Source: Gongronella butleri
Lineage: Eukaryota > Mucoromycota > Mucoromycetes > Mucorales > Cunninghamellaceae
Reading direction: 5' to 3'
DNA: 64,000 bases
Assembly (NCBI GenBank): GCA_025201375.1
Contig: JAIWZP010000009.1
Location: 186,001-250,000, forward strand
This document shows, piece after piece, positions 47,192-58,716 of the stretch; the stretch's first letter is position 1, and each line of letters starts with the position of its first letter. The translations under genes were made by a program, and so were the position numbers. The notes beneath the pieces were generated by a model, which was not told where the DNA came from, did no database searches, and saw nothing but the letters and a program-made list of their open reading frames with translations.

Positions 47192-47509
47192 TCATTTCAT
47201 TCTAGTGAATGTTCGCCCATTATCGGCTGAATAATAAGCTGATCCATCCGATCCTGTGAAAATACGCGCCGCATCGCGCGCTTGTCCTGGTTTCTTGGCG
47301 TTGGCGTCCCAAGAGCGGTAAACAACATCAGTTGGTAAAGAACCGTCGCGATTGGGCCAAGTACTCCCCCCACGTGTGCCGGCTGCGTCGGCTGGGGGCC
47401 ATTGACCGGCGTCAATCAGCTGCAACGTGTGATAGGCACTTTCAGGCACCGGGTCACCACGAACTAAGAGGCACAGTAAAAAAACCAAGAAGATAAAGCG
47501 GATTTTCAT
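47192..47509 (-). CDS. Secreted guanyl-RNase (N1/T1/barnase-like) protein, catalytic residues apparently lost, 105 aa
   Basis: MKIRFIFLVFLLCLLVRG is a clear signal peptide with cleavage near residue 18. The mature part matches the microbial ribonuclease fold: TLQLIDAGQWPP, WPNRDGSLP, then ARIFTGSDGSAYYS and RTFTRM at the C-terminus. In active members a glutamate follows in the WREADIN-like strand and a histidine occurs in the DHYxTF turn; here these read YRSWDAN and ADNGRTF, so both appear replaced. The arginine in ARIF is kept. The protein is therefore probably a non-catalytic RNase-fold secreted protein. An upstream in-frame Met at 47536 exists, but a TATA box only 24 nt before it favours the start used here. 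Confidence 0.72.
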   Translation of the reverse strand: MKIRFIFLVFLLCLLVRGDPVPESAYHTLQLIDAGQWPPADAAGTRGGSTWPNRDGSLPTDVVYRSWDANAKKPGQARDAARIFTGSDGSAYYSADNGRTFTRMK

Positions 47510-47559
47510 AGTTTTTCGTCTGTTATTTTTTTTCATTTCAAAACTCGGATAAATCGTAC

Positions 47560-47567
47560 TTTATATA
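47560..47567 (-). promoter_or_regulatory. TATA box of the RNase-like gene
   Basis: TATATAAA on the minus strand lies 51 nt before the chosen start codon (47509). That is too close to the alternative start (47536) for a normal leader, which helped decide the start. Confidence 0.5.
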
Positions 47568-47575
47568 CCTTGTGG

Positions 47576-47745
47576 CGCCTCCTTTTCCCATCTTTCCGTA
47601 GCTTGCCTCCTGATTCAAACCTTTTCTTGCCTGCGTCGCCTCCTACTCCCATATTTCCGTAGTTTGCCTCCTGATTCAAACCTTTTCTTGCTTGCCTCGC
47701 CTCCTATTCTCAACTTTTTGTAGATTGACTCCTAATTCAAAACTG
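47576..47745. repeat. Tandem repeat, 61-bp unit, about 2.8 copies
   Basis: The CGCCTCC that opens each unit recurs at 47576, 47637 and 47698, exactly 61 nt apart. Each unit continues with a TTTCCGTAGNTTGCCTCC-like core and TGATTCAAACC. Units 1 and 2 are nearly identical; unit 3 is more diverged. The array starts just upstream of the TATA box of the RNase-like gene. Confidence 0.85.
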
Positions 47746-47979
47746 TGTTTTAAGTAACTAATAAAACGACGCGTAAAAGGAGATGATCTGCACCAAATAT
47801 GAGCATGAAGTTTACTGCATGCAGGCGATCCGCAGATCATGAGGGTTGTTGAGATGAATCATTAAAACTTAAGTGTTTTATTCAAAGCGGCGTCTAAGAA
47901 AAGTGGCAAAGGTAGCTCAAATGTACTATTTAAAGAGCGATTACCGGGCTCAGATGAGGGGCCATCGCGCGAGCCTTAC

Positions 47980-48359
47980 CAAACTAGCCGCAAAAACAAT
48001 GTCGCGCTTGATGTCTTCCTCCGCTGGGCCATTTTCTTGTACAATTCTGCGTCACCAGTCATGCGCGCGGCGCCCATGACATCGCGGCACGTCTCATCTA
48101 GACGTGTGATGCAGCGTACAATGAAACCTATGCAAAATACGCTGAGAGTCTGTCCTATTTCACAGATCTCCCATCATTTGTACCCTCCAAGACGTCGGTG
48201 AATTCGATAATGTACTTGGATGGCTGTGTTGCAAAAACGTCAAAGGAGATTAATAAACAACGCGTCCATTTCGTGAATTTGTTTCAACTTACCAGGTCAT
48301 GCGCCATTCATCGACGACCTCGACAAGACCATACTTGAACCCATTGGATACATCACATT
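47980..48359 (-). pseudogene. Decayed protein-coding fragment
   Basis: On the minus strand, coherent peptide appears in pieces: GFKYGLVEVVDEWRMT before a GTAAGT donor near 48293, then KYIIEFTDVLE, then RLDETCRDVMGAARMTGDAE and, after a frame change near 48020, EEDIKRDIVFAASL ending at a GTAAGG donor (47979). Stops and at least one frameshift separate the pieces. The family is not recognised. It could also be a real gene with introns I failed to place or a base-call error. Confidence 0.4.
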
Positions 48360-51237
48360 GTGAACTTCAGTCTTCAATTTTGTTGTTCACAGCGGAGCGC
48401 TACAATACTATGATACTGTATGTATCATATCATAAAAAGTAAAAATAAAAAAGGTACACGACGGACGTGAACAACTATCAAACTTGCGTGTTTCACTACA
48501 GTATTTACGCGTCCTTTTGTATGATACGTCAACTCAATGGAACTCAAAATGACAAGATTGAGTACAAAAGTTGCAACAAAATTACTGCTTAAAACGATGT
48601 GCTGTGACGCCTAGAAAAAAAGTATGATATCATGGGGGGTAGAAACAGCAAAATGCCAACAGAGCGCTTTTTCTGAAATCGTAGCTGTGAGCAAATACCA
48701 GCCGAAAAGAACAATTCTGACAAGACGACAAGGGCATTCTACATACCGTGAACGGCAAAGCACCGGTGCGCATGCGGGGCAAACACCCATGGCGGGTGCG
48801 TCAAAGTGGATTCAAGCACGCACGGCCTTTCCCCGCTTTTTTTTTTCTTTTTTTCGATGGTCAGTGCAAGTGAAGTTGGTCATACACTAACTTGTCGCAT
48901 GCGATTCTCATGTTTTGCGCGCTGACGCGTCTTGCGGCATTAAGTGAGATGTGAATGTGCACTAAAAAAAACGTTGCCGCAGGATTTGCCCACGCAGGCC
49001 ATGCCAAGATGCACTGGGACGAGCTTTTGGTGTGCCACATTGCCCAGTGCGCATTGTGCTCCCGGGTATGGGCAGGAAGCAAAACGCGTGAGAACAGCGC
49101 CTGGGCTTTTTGGCAATGGCTATTTCTTTTTTTGACGGCTATAAACAATAGGCATTCACAATGGCACATGTACGCCCTACTTGCCGCGTGCGCGTAGCTT
49201 TCAATGTTTACCAAAATTCTAGTTGACAAGATGGCTCGATCGTGAGAATTGCACAAGCAAGACAGCCGCGCGCCCTTTTTTTTTTTTTTTCTTTTTTTTT
49301 TTTTTTTGGCTGTGCGCGAGGAACGGGCCGTGTTGGGCAAGCATGTGCTTTTCCCTGAAACGTCAAATGCCGCGACGACGTGGATTAAGGTTGTGTGCAC
49401 CCTCCAATTGAATTGACTGGTTCAACCACAGAATTTGACCGTTTGTTCCATTTTTTTTTTTTGTTACTTTTTTGCCATCCTCGTTGGGTTCCCTGCTGCA
49501 CCTGCGGATAGTATGGAGCCAGATTTGACTCTGACTGTGTGTAACAACAATTTGTATCTATTTTTGTGACGCCCAAATATGCACTAGTTTTGTGTGGTGC
49601 GGAGGTTGGCAGCCCGCCATTGTCGCGCCCCTCGATGCCATCCCCCTGGATCGCTTCCCCTTGATGCTTTTTTGTTTTTTTTTCCCATGCCCCCTATATA
49701 CAGCAAAAAAAGAGCATCTTGAAATTGCAAAAACATTGGCAACGTGCAATTGACAGGTCTTTTTCTGTGCCAACTTTATTTTTTGTTTGTGTGTGGCGTG
49801 TCAAAGCAGGCCCTTGCCCATCCGTGCGCATCCTTCCCCTCGTTTCATGTCCTGCTTATCAAAGCCGCATCAGTCGGAATCGCACCAAACCTCGAGGGTG
49901 TGTGTCACTGATGCACTGACGCCCGTTTTTTTGTTTTTTTTTTTTTTGCGGGGGTAGTCTTAGCGCGCGGTCGGCTCTTGTTTGTTTGCATGTGCGTGGT
50001 GACACAAGGAAAAAAAATCCAGCGACCCAACTCCCCCTTTTTTTTTATTGACCTTTTTGTGTTCTGAAGCGGCCTAATGTCCCAAGGTTTAATAATGAAC
50101 ATGAGCTACAAACGCTCTAGGCCAGCCATTCCGTACCATAGCAACACAAACTTCAATTCCAAATCGAGGTTAAAAGTGCCTTGTCATTGCTTTTCCAAGT
50201 TACAACATCATCCATGTTGTCGGATGGCGGCGGCCTTGATTTTTTTTTATTTCTGGGATTGCCCTGCTGTGCGGGGCCTGGAATGGGCGGAGATCGTCGT
50301 CGGTGCAATATGGATCATCGTCAATGGCCAGTCGTTTAATGAGCCCTTTCCGAGGGCCGCGTCTCGCGGGACAAGGGCGCTGTTTTGGCTAATTTTTTTC
50401 TTGTCGAGCATGGCACTTTATCAGAAAAGCAAGGCAAAGACGTGTTTTGATGCATCGGCACATGTCAAGAGTGCATCTTGCCCTGTCACAAATCTCATAT
50501 TGCACAATGAAAATGAAAAAAAAGCGTGCGTCAGCAGCTAGCGCGTTTGTGTCGATGGGGTGGCACAAGTGGATTTCCATCGATGGCGTCGATAGGCGAG
50601 CGCCTTTTCTTTTCATAGAGGACAATGTGTTGCCCCGGAGAAAAAAAAGCTAAATTAAAATGAAACGTTGCTTTTTTCATTTACTATTGGGAAGATGATC
50701 AGGTACCAGGGGAAGGGGGAAGCGATGCATGAAGCAAGGGGGCAAAAAGAGTGGCAAGAAGTGGCTCACCCCAGCGACAAATGTGGAGATGATCATGTCA
50801 CTGCACTCTTTTTACTCTTTTTCCACCTGGCCACCTTGTTTAGATGATACAAGGGCGCGCAGCAGCATGTGAAGTACCCACCGCACCCTTTTGATCGCAG
50901 CATGGTCGGCTATATTTTAGGAAATGGGCAGTGTGTGCCAATTATGGATGCGGGGGGGGGGGGAGAGCCAATTCCGTCGAGGGTCCAAAAAAACACGTTG
51001 AGCGCCCGCTCATCGTAGATTCAATTAAAGTTTAAAAGCACCAAAAGCAAAGTTGACAGCGCGACAGCAACACCACCCAATTGTTTTTATAATTCATCAT
51101 CAATTGTCCCTTTTTTTCTCTTTCTTTTTTTTTTCTTTTTCTTTTTCTTTACCCCCCTCTTTTTTTCTTTTTTCTCGCGTCCCGCCCCAATCTTTCGTTC
51201 CTTCTTTTAATCCACACCTCTCCACTCTTTTTATATT

Positions 51238-54200
51238 ATGTCCGCGCCCTATCATGACGGTGATGCGCTCGCCGTCAGTGCACAGGATGAATATTACCAT
51301 AATGCACGCGAACGCAGCATCAATGAGGATGATCAGATGGAAGAATACCTCGAAAAGCCCCCTCCTCCACGAAAGCAGCCTCTTTACAAGAACAAAAAGT
51401 TTTTGATCTCCTGCGGTGTGATCAGCGCGATTGTCGTCATTGTCGTTGTCTGTCTGATGATCTTTGTGTTCTTCCCTATGATCTGTCAATCATTGATGAA
51501 CCAAGCCGGCGTCAGCGTCAATGCCGCGCAAATCACCTTTAGCCAGCCCTCGGGCCAAAACGCCAAGCGTGATTTCAACCCCCAAAACACCTTTATGATG
51601 AACATGGACAGCTCGCTCAGCAACACCGGCCCCTTTGCCGCCACCATCAAATTCCATAACCCCATCACCATCTTTTACAATGACACGTTGCTGGGCAATG
51701 TCACGCTTCCCGACACTAACATTGGCGGCGGCAAGGGCTCTCTCAAGGCCAACACTCCCTTTGATATCCAAGATGTCTCGTATTTCACCAACTTTGCAAA
51801 GGACATGTTGGCCATGGACACCTTTTACTGGACCATGAAGGGCTCTGCTGATATCACTGCCTTGGGCCGGTAAGAATTGCACCCACTAAATCCAGCAACA
51901 CAGCTGACTCTTATTTTTTATTTTTTTTTTCCCTTAAATCCAATTAGTACGGCCACTGTCAACTTGGACAAGTACATCCCCATCCCGGGTATGGGCGGCT
52001 TCAAGGATGTCAGCATCAAGAGCTTCCAGTTGCCCTCCAATGCTCCCCAGGGTGGCATCAATGTCGAGCTCGGCACCATGATGAATGCTCCTTCGCCTGT
52101 TGGTGTAAGTTAGCCAGTCTCTTTTTTTTTCCTTTATTTTTTTTACTCCATTTTTTTCATGGCCATTGACATGTTTTATCCCATGTTTTGCAGATCGAAT
52201 TGGGCACCATCAACCTTCAAATCGGCTACCAAGGCGTCAACTTGGGCACAGTGTCTGCCAGCGGCGTCAACTTGCAACAAGGTGGCAATTTGATCAACCT
52301 CAAGGGTGTGATCCAGCCATTGAACAACACGGCTGACCTTGACAAGGTCGGTGACATGTTCTCAAAGTATGTCAGCGGCGGCGTCGCCCAAACCTCGGCC
52401 ATTGGTGTCTCTGCTGCGCCTGACGGCACCAATTCCATTGGCTGGTTGTCCGAGGCCTTCAAGTCTGTGTCGTTGAATGTCGGTCTCCAAAACCAAGGCG
52501 GTCCTTTGAACATTATCCACGGTGTTAGCATGGGTTACCTTGACTTGGGCTTCAATGCCAACAATGCCTATGCTCCCTCCATCAATGCTCCCGCCGTCAT
52601 TGCTGATTTCAGCATTCCCTTTGGCTTCACCTTGGATATTTACGAGGTAAAAACAAAAAAAAACACATTCTTTGCCGCCCAAAAATCATCTAAAACGTGT
52701 CTTTTTTTCTTTTTTTTTTTTCCTACAAGGTCACGCAAAACATTACGATGAGCACGCCTGATGGTGGCAACTTTTCGCAGCTGGTTGTGCCCTGGGTGCC
52801 TGCGCAGAGCAACCAACAAGCTGGCAAGCTCCAATTCGGTATCAACCAAGGCACGCTCCAAACGCTTGAGGGCAAGAACGATGCGTTCGACAAATACACA
52901 TATGATTTGACCGCGTCCAATGGCTACACCTTTGGCGTGTCTGGCGTGGCCACCACCAAGACCGTGACGCCCATTGGTAACATCACGCTTGCTGGTGTCA
53001 CTTTCAATGTCAACACGACGCTGCATGGCCTCCAATTCTTGAACAGCACGCCCACGACCATTGGCACTGTTGACATGACGGGCGGCACCAAGGAAGGTCT
53101 CCTGCTCAACATTGGCGTTGGCATGGGCAATCCCTCCGATTTCAGCATGTCTGTCGGTGATGTTACTTTTGCCATGTTCTCTGGTGCTTCGCAAGTTGGC
53201 ACGGCGGCTTTGAAAAACTTGACCCTGCAACGCGGCCAGAACAGCGTGACGGCCGTGGCTACCTTTGATCCCAATGGCTCGCAAGATGGCAAGAACATGC
53301 TCGCTTCGTTTGTCGAGGGCAAGAATTCGTCCACTTCCATTGCCGGCTTTGACCAATCTACCAACATTGCCTCGCTTTCCAAGGCTTTCCAGGCCATCAA
53401 CATTGGCACAACCTTGCCTGGTCTGACCACGCAGCTCGTGCAGAGCGCCAACCTCGTGGTGTTGCCCAATTCCGCCCAAACTTCCACTGTCAATGTTGCT
53501 GTCGCTTTGAACAATCCCTTCACGGCCGGTTTGTCCATTTCCAAGATTGTGTCGTCCGCTACCTACAAGGGCATGCCCGTCGGCAACATCAACCAGGATA
53601 TCAGCAGCAATCCCTTTGTTGCCACCGGCAAGGCCGTCTCCAACTCGCAGCCCCTTGACATGTCCATGAACATGGAGCCCGCCGCTTTGGCTCTCTTGAT
53701 GCGCGACCTCGCTGTCGACGCCGGCCTCAACACCAATGCCCTCGATGCCCTTCTCGGCATGGGTGGTTTCCACGTCCAGGGTCAGCAAGACGTCTCGCCC
53801 ACCGTCGACGTCTTCAAGGGTTTCAACATCTCGGACTTTGTCATCAAGGCCTCCAGCAAGCTCATTGTCAACCTCAACTTGGACTCCACCATGCAAGTCG
53901 GCGACTATGTCACGGACCTTGCCTTTGTCCAAAACAATGTCCAGGTCAAGTCCGATTGGACCATCACGCGCCTCATCCCCATTGTTGGCCAGCCTATCGT
54001 CCAAGCCATTGTCAATGGTGCCGTCCTCGGCTTTGACACCCTCCTCTTGTCCGACCCCACCGAGACCAATGCCAAGGTTCAAATGGTAAATCGCAAAAAA
54101 GAAAAAAAAAAGAAAAAAAAAAGAAAATAGAAAAAAAAAATAGGAGCAAAAGCGCGTCGGATTCGCGTCACGCATGACAAATACGTGTCAAAAGCGTGTT

Positions 54201-55554
54201 ATTTCCCCGTCAAAAAAAAAAGTTGCATCATGAACTCATCCTTTACTTTTTCGCGTTTATAGAAAGGTTCCATCACCAAGACGGGTCCCATGGACGCTGC
54301 CATCTCGTTCCCCAGCCCCTTGTCTGTTCGCTTCCAAGGCAAGGAGATTGGTTTGGCTTCCATGCCCACTGTCCAAGCTGCTGCCGGCCAAGGCGCTCAA
54401 TTCGATGTGCCTTCCAACTTCCAAATCACCGATGGCGAGGGCATGCAAAACTTTGCCTCGTACATGATCAACAATGAAGAATTCGTCTGGGAAATCGTGT
54501 CCAGCGACGTGTCGGTCAATGCTCTTGGCTTCACCTTCACCAACATTTCCATGAACAAGGTAAAAAAAAAAAAAAAAAACCGCCTCATCGCATCCATCTC
54601 ACCTTTTTTTTTTTTTCCTCATTAGTTTGTCACGATCAAGGGCTGCAATGGCTTCAAGAACGGTGTTGTCATCAATTCGTTCGATTTGCCTCGCAATGAC
54701 CCTGCTGGTGGCATCACCTTGACCACGGCCACGTCCATCACCAACCCCTCGCAGGTCGGCTTCAGCCTCCAGTCGGTCAACTTCCTTGCCTTCTTCCAGA
54801 ATGTCGAATTGGGTCCTCTTGGCGCCTCGCCCGGCAACTTTGCCCCTGTCGCTCAATCCAATGTCAACATGACTGGCCGCTTGATCCCTCAAAAGTCGCA
54901 GGAAGGCCTCGATGCCGTCACCAAGGTGTTTGAAAATTATCTCGCCGCCCAGGACTCGCTCGTCGATGTCAAGGGTGATTCGGCCAGCGGCCCTGCCGGC
55001 CAAGTCCAATGGTTGACCAATGCCTTCAAGACCCTGACCATCAACAATGTTGTCATGCCCGGCCCCAAGGTCAAGCCCCAATTGATCCCATCCATCACCA
55101 TGATGAACATGCAGCTCGACTTCACAAAGGATGCTTGGGCTCCCAGCGCAGGCTCCACCCTAGTCCAAGCCAAGCTCCAATCGCCCTTTGGCTTCCCTCT
55201 GGGCGTGTCGCAATTGAGCATGGAAGTCGATGCCGAGGTCCAAAAGCAAAAGATGGCCCATCTGTCCATCCCCACTCAAAAAGCCACTACGGATGCCAAC
55301 AATGTCGTCACCACCGCTTTCTCGGACGTGCCTTTCAAGGTCTCTGCTCAACCTCTGTTTGCTGGCTTCCTTGCCGCCTTGACCCATCAAGCCAATGGCA
55401 CCTTTGAATTGGCTGGCGCCTCCAACGCCCTCGCTGACACCGCCATTGGTGCCATTCAGCTGAACAATGTCACCTTCGACGTGTCCACCTCCATGGCCGG
55501 CTTCAACAACTTTGATTCCAAGACCCAGATTGTCAGCACCGCCGTCACTGGGTA

Positions 55555-55599
<45 letters not shown>

Positions 55600-56772
55600 T
55601 GCCATTTTCATCTGATTTACCCCCCTTGTTTTCTTCTTCTAGTGGTACCCCTGAATACTTGATTGTCACCACCGTCGTCGCGTTCAACAACCCCTCGCAG
55701 ATCACCATCACTGTCGGTGACATCAATTTCAATGCCAAGCTGGGCAATGACCAGATTGGCCAGGTCTTCATCAAGCAGGCCATCATCAAGCCCGGCAACA
55801 ACCAATTCGATGCCGAGTTCCACTTGTTTGGTGCCGCGGGCCCTGTTGGCCAAGTCTTCTCTGACTACATGACCAATGCTCAGGTGCCTTTGACCATCTT
55901 TGGCACCGAAAAGTCCACCAGCATTGCCTCTTTGCAACCCGCTTTCCAGACTGTCAGCTTGGCCACCACCATGCAAGGCTTCCAGGCCAACCTGATTGCC
56001 GGCTGCAAGGTCATTGCCACCTTGGGAGGTATGTTTTTTTGATTGCCCCTCTTTTTACCTCCTTTTTTTTTTTTTACGCGCTCACTCACATTTTTTACTA
56101 TTTAGGTGTCTTGCAAAAGAAGGCCAAGGCCGTTGTCACGCTCCAAAACCCCTTGAAGACTGACTATGTTTTGACTGACGTAAGTTCCAGCAATGAATTG
56201 GGCACATGAATGGCCATATCTGATTGTTTTTTTTTTCAAATCGTCTACAGCTCAAGGCCGATGTCTTCTACGCCAAGGGTGGTTCCACCTTCAAGGTCGG
56301 CCATGTCACTGGTATTCCCGAGCCTTGCTCCGTGCCCAGCGGCGGCAACACCAATTGCGCTGAATGGGACGTCAATTTGGATGCCAACTTGATCCAATTG
56401 CTCCAGCTGATCACCGCCCCCGACAAGAGCATGAACATGCAACAAAACATCACGTCGACCGTCGGTGGCTCCAATGGCTACAAGGCGACCTTCTACTACT
56501 ACCAAGACAACGTGGCCACGTCGATGGAATTGGATGCTGGTCTTCTGAACCTTCCTCTCGGCGCCCAGGTCAACTCCACGGGTAACCCCACCGAGTCCAT
56601 GGGCAGTGAGAGCGGTGACACACCGGCCACCAAGACTGGCTCCGCGTCCGCTTCGGTCTCCGTCACCTCCAGCGCGACTGCCACCGAAAAGCCCACCGAC
56701 ACGCCTGCCAAGGAATCTGGTGACGCTTCCTCCAAGCCGACCACCACCCCCGCCGCGGCTAGCGCCGCTTAA
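51238..56772 (+). CDS. Large type II membrane protein with repeated DUF3712/LEA-like units, 1600 aa
   Basis: Exons 51238-51869, 51948-52104, 52194-52646, 52730-54085, 54263-54559, 54626-55551, 55643-56028, 56106-56179, 56251-56772 sum to 1601 codons. An acidic cytosolic tail of about 54 residues precedes one transmembrane segment (about 55-79). The rest is beta-rich and repetitive: units start with an Asn-Pro element (HNPITIFYND, NPSDFSMSVGDV, NPFTAGLSISKI, NPSQVGFSLQSV, NPSQITITVGDI, NPLKTDYVL) as in LEA-14/WHy-type domains. NxT/S sites are frequent. The tail is Ser/Thr-rich, as in O-glycosylated surface proteins. It resembles fungal DUF3712 proteins, whose function is not established. Codon use is biased like that of the SAM synthetase gene, implying high expression. 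Confidence 0.88.
55558..55597 (+). repeat. A40 homopolymer at the start of an intron
   Basis: Forty A residues follow the donor GTAAGC of intron 6 of the DUF3712 gene almost immediately. It is the longest homopolymer in the window. Confidence 0.85.
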
Positions 56773-58716
56773 GCGTGGTGATGCTTGCGCCTTTATTTCT
56801 TCTCTCTCTTTTTTGTTCTTTTCACCTCCCCCCCCCTTTTTTTTTTTTTTTACCTGGTTTCAGGCCTTAATTTGTTCTTTTATCTTTGCCCCCTTCCACC
56901 TTTTCAGCCTTTCCTTTGTTACACCTCTTTCTCGTTACGCGTTACCAGCTGCATTCCATTTTTGTTGTTGTGAATTAGCATATTTCATCTGTTTCCCCCC
57001 ACCCCTTCCATTCTTTCCCTTGCTTTCCTTTTGTCTCTTTTGTATTTTCCATCTAGCATCCTGATGCAACCCTTTTGTTTGATTTTTTTTGTATAGCTCC
57101 TGCTATTGTGAAGTAGATCTTTACTTTTACATTTGGCATTTTATTCATTTACACTCCATTCCTTTGTTTTTGTCGTAATTTCTAATTTGACACTTCTTCA
57201 TTGATCATTGTTTCAGTAAACTTTATTCTTTCTCTTTGTCTACTTACAAGAACATGGCCACTTTGAATGCTGTTTTCTTACCACTGCGTTGACTTTGGCC
57301 GACAATGACCCCTTTTACCCTTTTTATTATTTTGCCGGGCATACAAGCGGTCACTTTTTTCAAAACGAGCAAGGACATCCGCTATAAAAAGATGCACACT
57401 ACAACGATGCTTGCATCATGCACAGAAATAATCGATGCCATCGTGAAACGTGCGCGCCAAAACGCCAAAGGGCAAAATCAAAAGAAAAATCGCAAAAAAT
57501 CAGGGACAAATTAGGATGTTTGGCGCTACCTGGGCTCATTCGAACCGCGTTACATGTCCTCGACATGTGCATAAGTTTCAGCCCAAACGACTAGCGGGGA
57601 CGGTCGTAGACGTAAAACAAAATATTAGCCACGGGCGAGCTCAAAAACAAAAATTGAAAAATGGGTCTTAGGAATTGGGCAAACTTACGCACAGGAGAAT
57701 CCGTGCAGAGAAACCATCAAAAACACTAAAACAGAGGGGGGTCCACTAGCTCGTTGACGAGCAATGTCCGCTTTTACTTCAAACGCGATTTGCATCAGAA
57801 AAACGCGTCCATAGAACCCGCGCTGACGCGTCCGTTAACAAAAGAGTTACCGGTTGCTTAGAATTGATTAAGAACAGGAGAGTGCAACTCGACGCATGGC
57901 GCGGTTATTCACGCGTCGAAAAATATTAGTGATTTTGATAACGCGTCAAAGATGCCAAAAAATCATTTTTTCATAGATCACCAATACCCACATACGCAGC
58001 AAGCCATTCTCTTTCTGATGGTGTGTGTTTTTCCGAGATACAAGCACTTTTCGTTGAGCTTGCTTTGTGTCGAAAATAAGGCCCCAAACGTAATTTACGC
58101 GCGAGCCCGCCAATGCACCTCGCTTTTTTATTGCATTTTTGTCGGTAAATGTGATGCCTTCACATGATAGTACAAATGGCGTGGTGATCTGACGACCCAA
58201 ATTTCACGATTTGGCTCCAAATGAGTATACGTTGCAGCTTTTATTTTTTTATTTTTGCTTCACAATTTTTTTTTTCTGCACATGTCCGGTCACTTTTTCA
58301 ACAATCAATTCCTACTTCAGTCTTGGCTCTCTCAGCTCTCAAGTCTAAGCTTGATTTGGCCGCATTGGAAGGCACAATGAGTCAAAACGCTAAAATCGTG
58401 TTTTTCGTAGTTCAGCTTGTAATTTGCGATGTCAATGGGCTGCTTCCTGCCTTTGCTTTTTTTTTTTTGATGCCTGTGACGATCTTCGGAGCAAACTAGG
58501 AGAGGCGTGTTCGTTGTCAGCAAAATTCTAGTTCTTTTGTTAGCAACGGAAAAATTACAGTAGCATTGTCAGATTAAGGTATGCTGTGTTGCTCAATTGG
58601 GAAACTGGGATCGCAAAGGCAACCATCTTTGCAAATGCCGCTGGCAATGAGGAATGCAAACGCAAAACTGACGATCAGTCCACGTTTTCCCCTGTTTTTT
58701 TTCTGTTCTCTGCACA
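56773..58716. other. Intergenic gap holding repeat copy R4
   Basis: It starts with a very pyrimidine-rich 3' flank of the DUF3712 gene (56800-57200). Copy R4 lies at about 57575-58215. The remaining sequence to the WSC-like gene shows no gene. Confidence 0.55.
57575..58215 (+). repeat. Dispersed non-coding repeat, copy R4 (3' truncated)
   Basis: Landmarks shared with R1-R3: a GCTCAAAAACAAAAATTG block near 57638, GAGAAACCATCAAAAAC near 57710, GACGAGCAATG near 57756, AAACGCGTCCATAGA near 57799, TTATTCACGCGTCG near 57905 and GACGACCCAAATTTCACG near 58190. The match ends there, before the downstream landmarks of the full copies. Confidence 0.65.

Larger units (their letters stand above)
47510..51237. 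other. Gene-poor 3.7-kb gap
   Basis: It holds the 61-bp tandem repeat, a decayed coding fragment (47980-48359) and otherwise short frames. Two long T-rich stretches lie near 49277 and 49451. A G run of 12 lies near 50953. No tRNA or other RNA gene was recognised. The last 200 nt is a very pyrimidine-rich leader of the DUF3712 gene. Confidence 0.5.

Noticed and set aside
47576..47745. Possible CRISPR-like array
   Set aside because: The 61-bp units are contiguous tandem copies without spacers, in a eukaryotic genome.
52640..54175. 511-residue open frame on the minus strand
   Set aside because: It lies opposite exon 4 of the DUF3712 gene, whose splicing and repeats are well supported, and reads as a Gly/Val/Asp-rich shadow.
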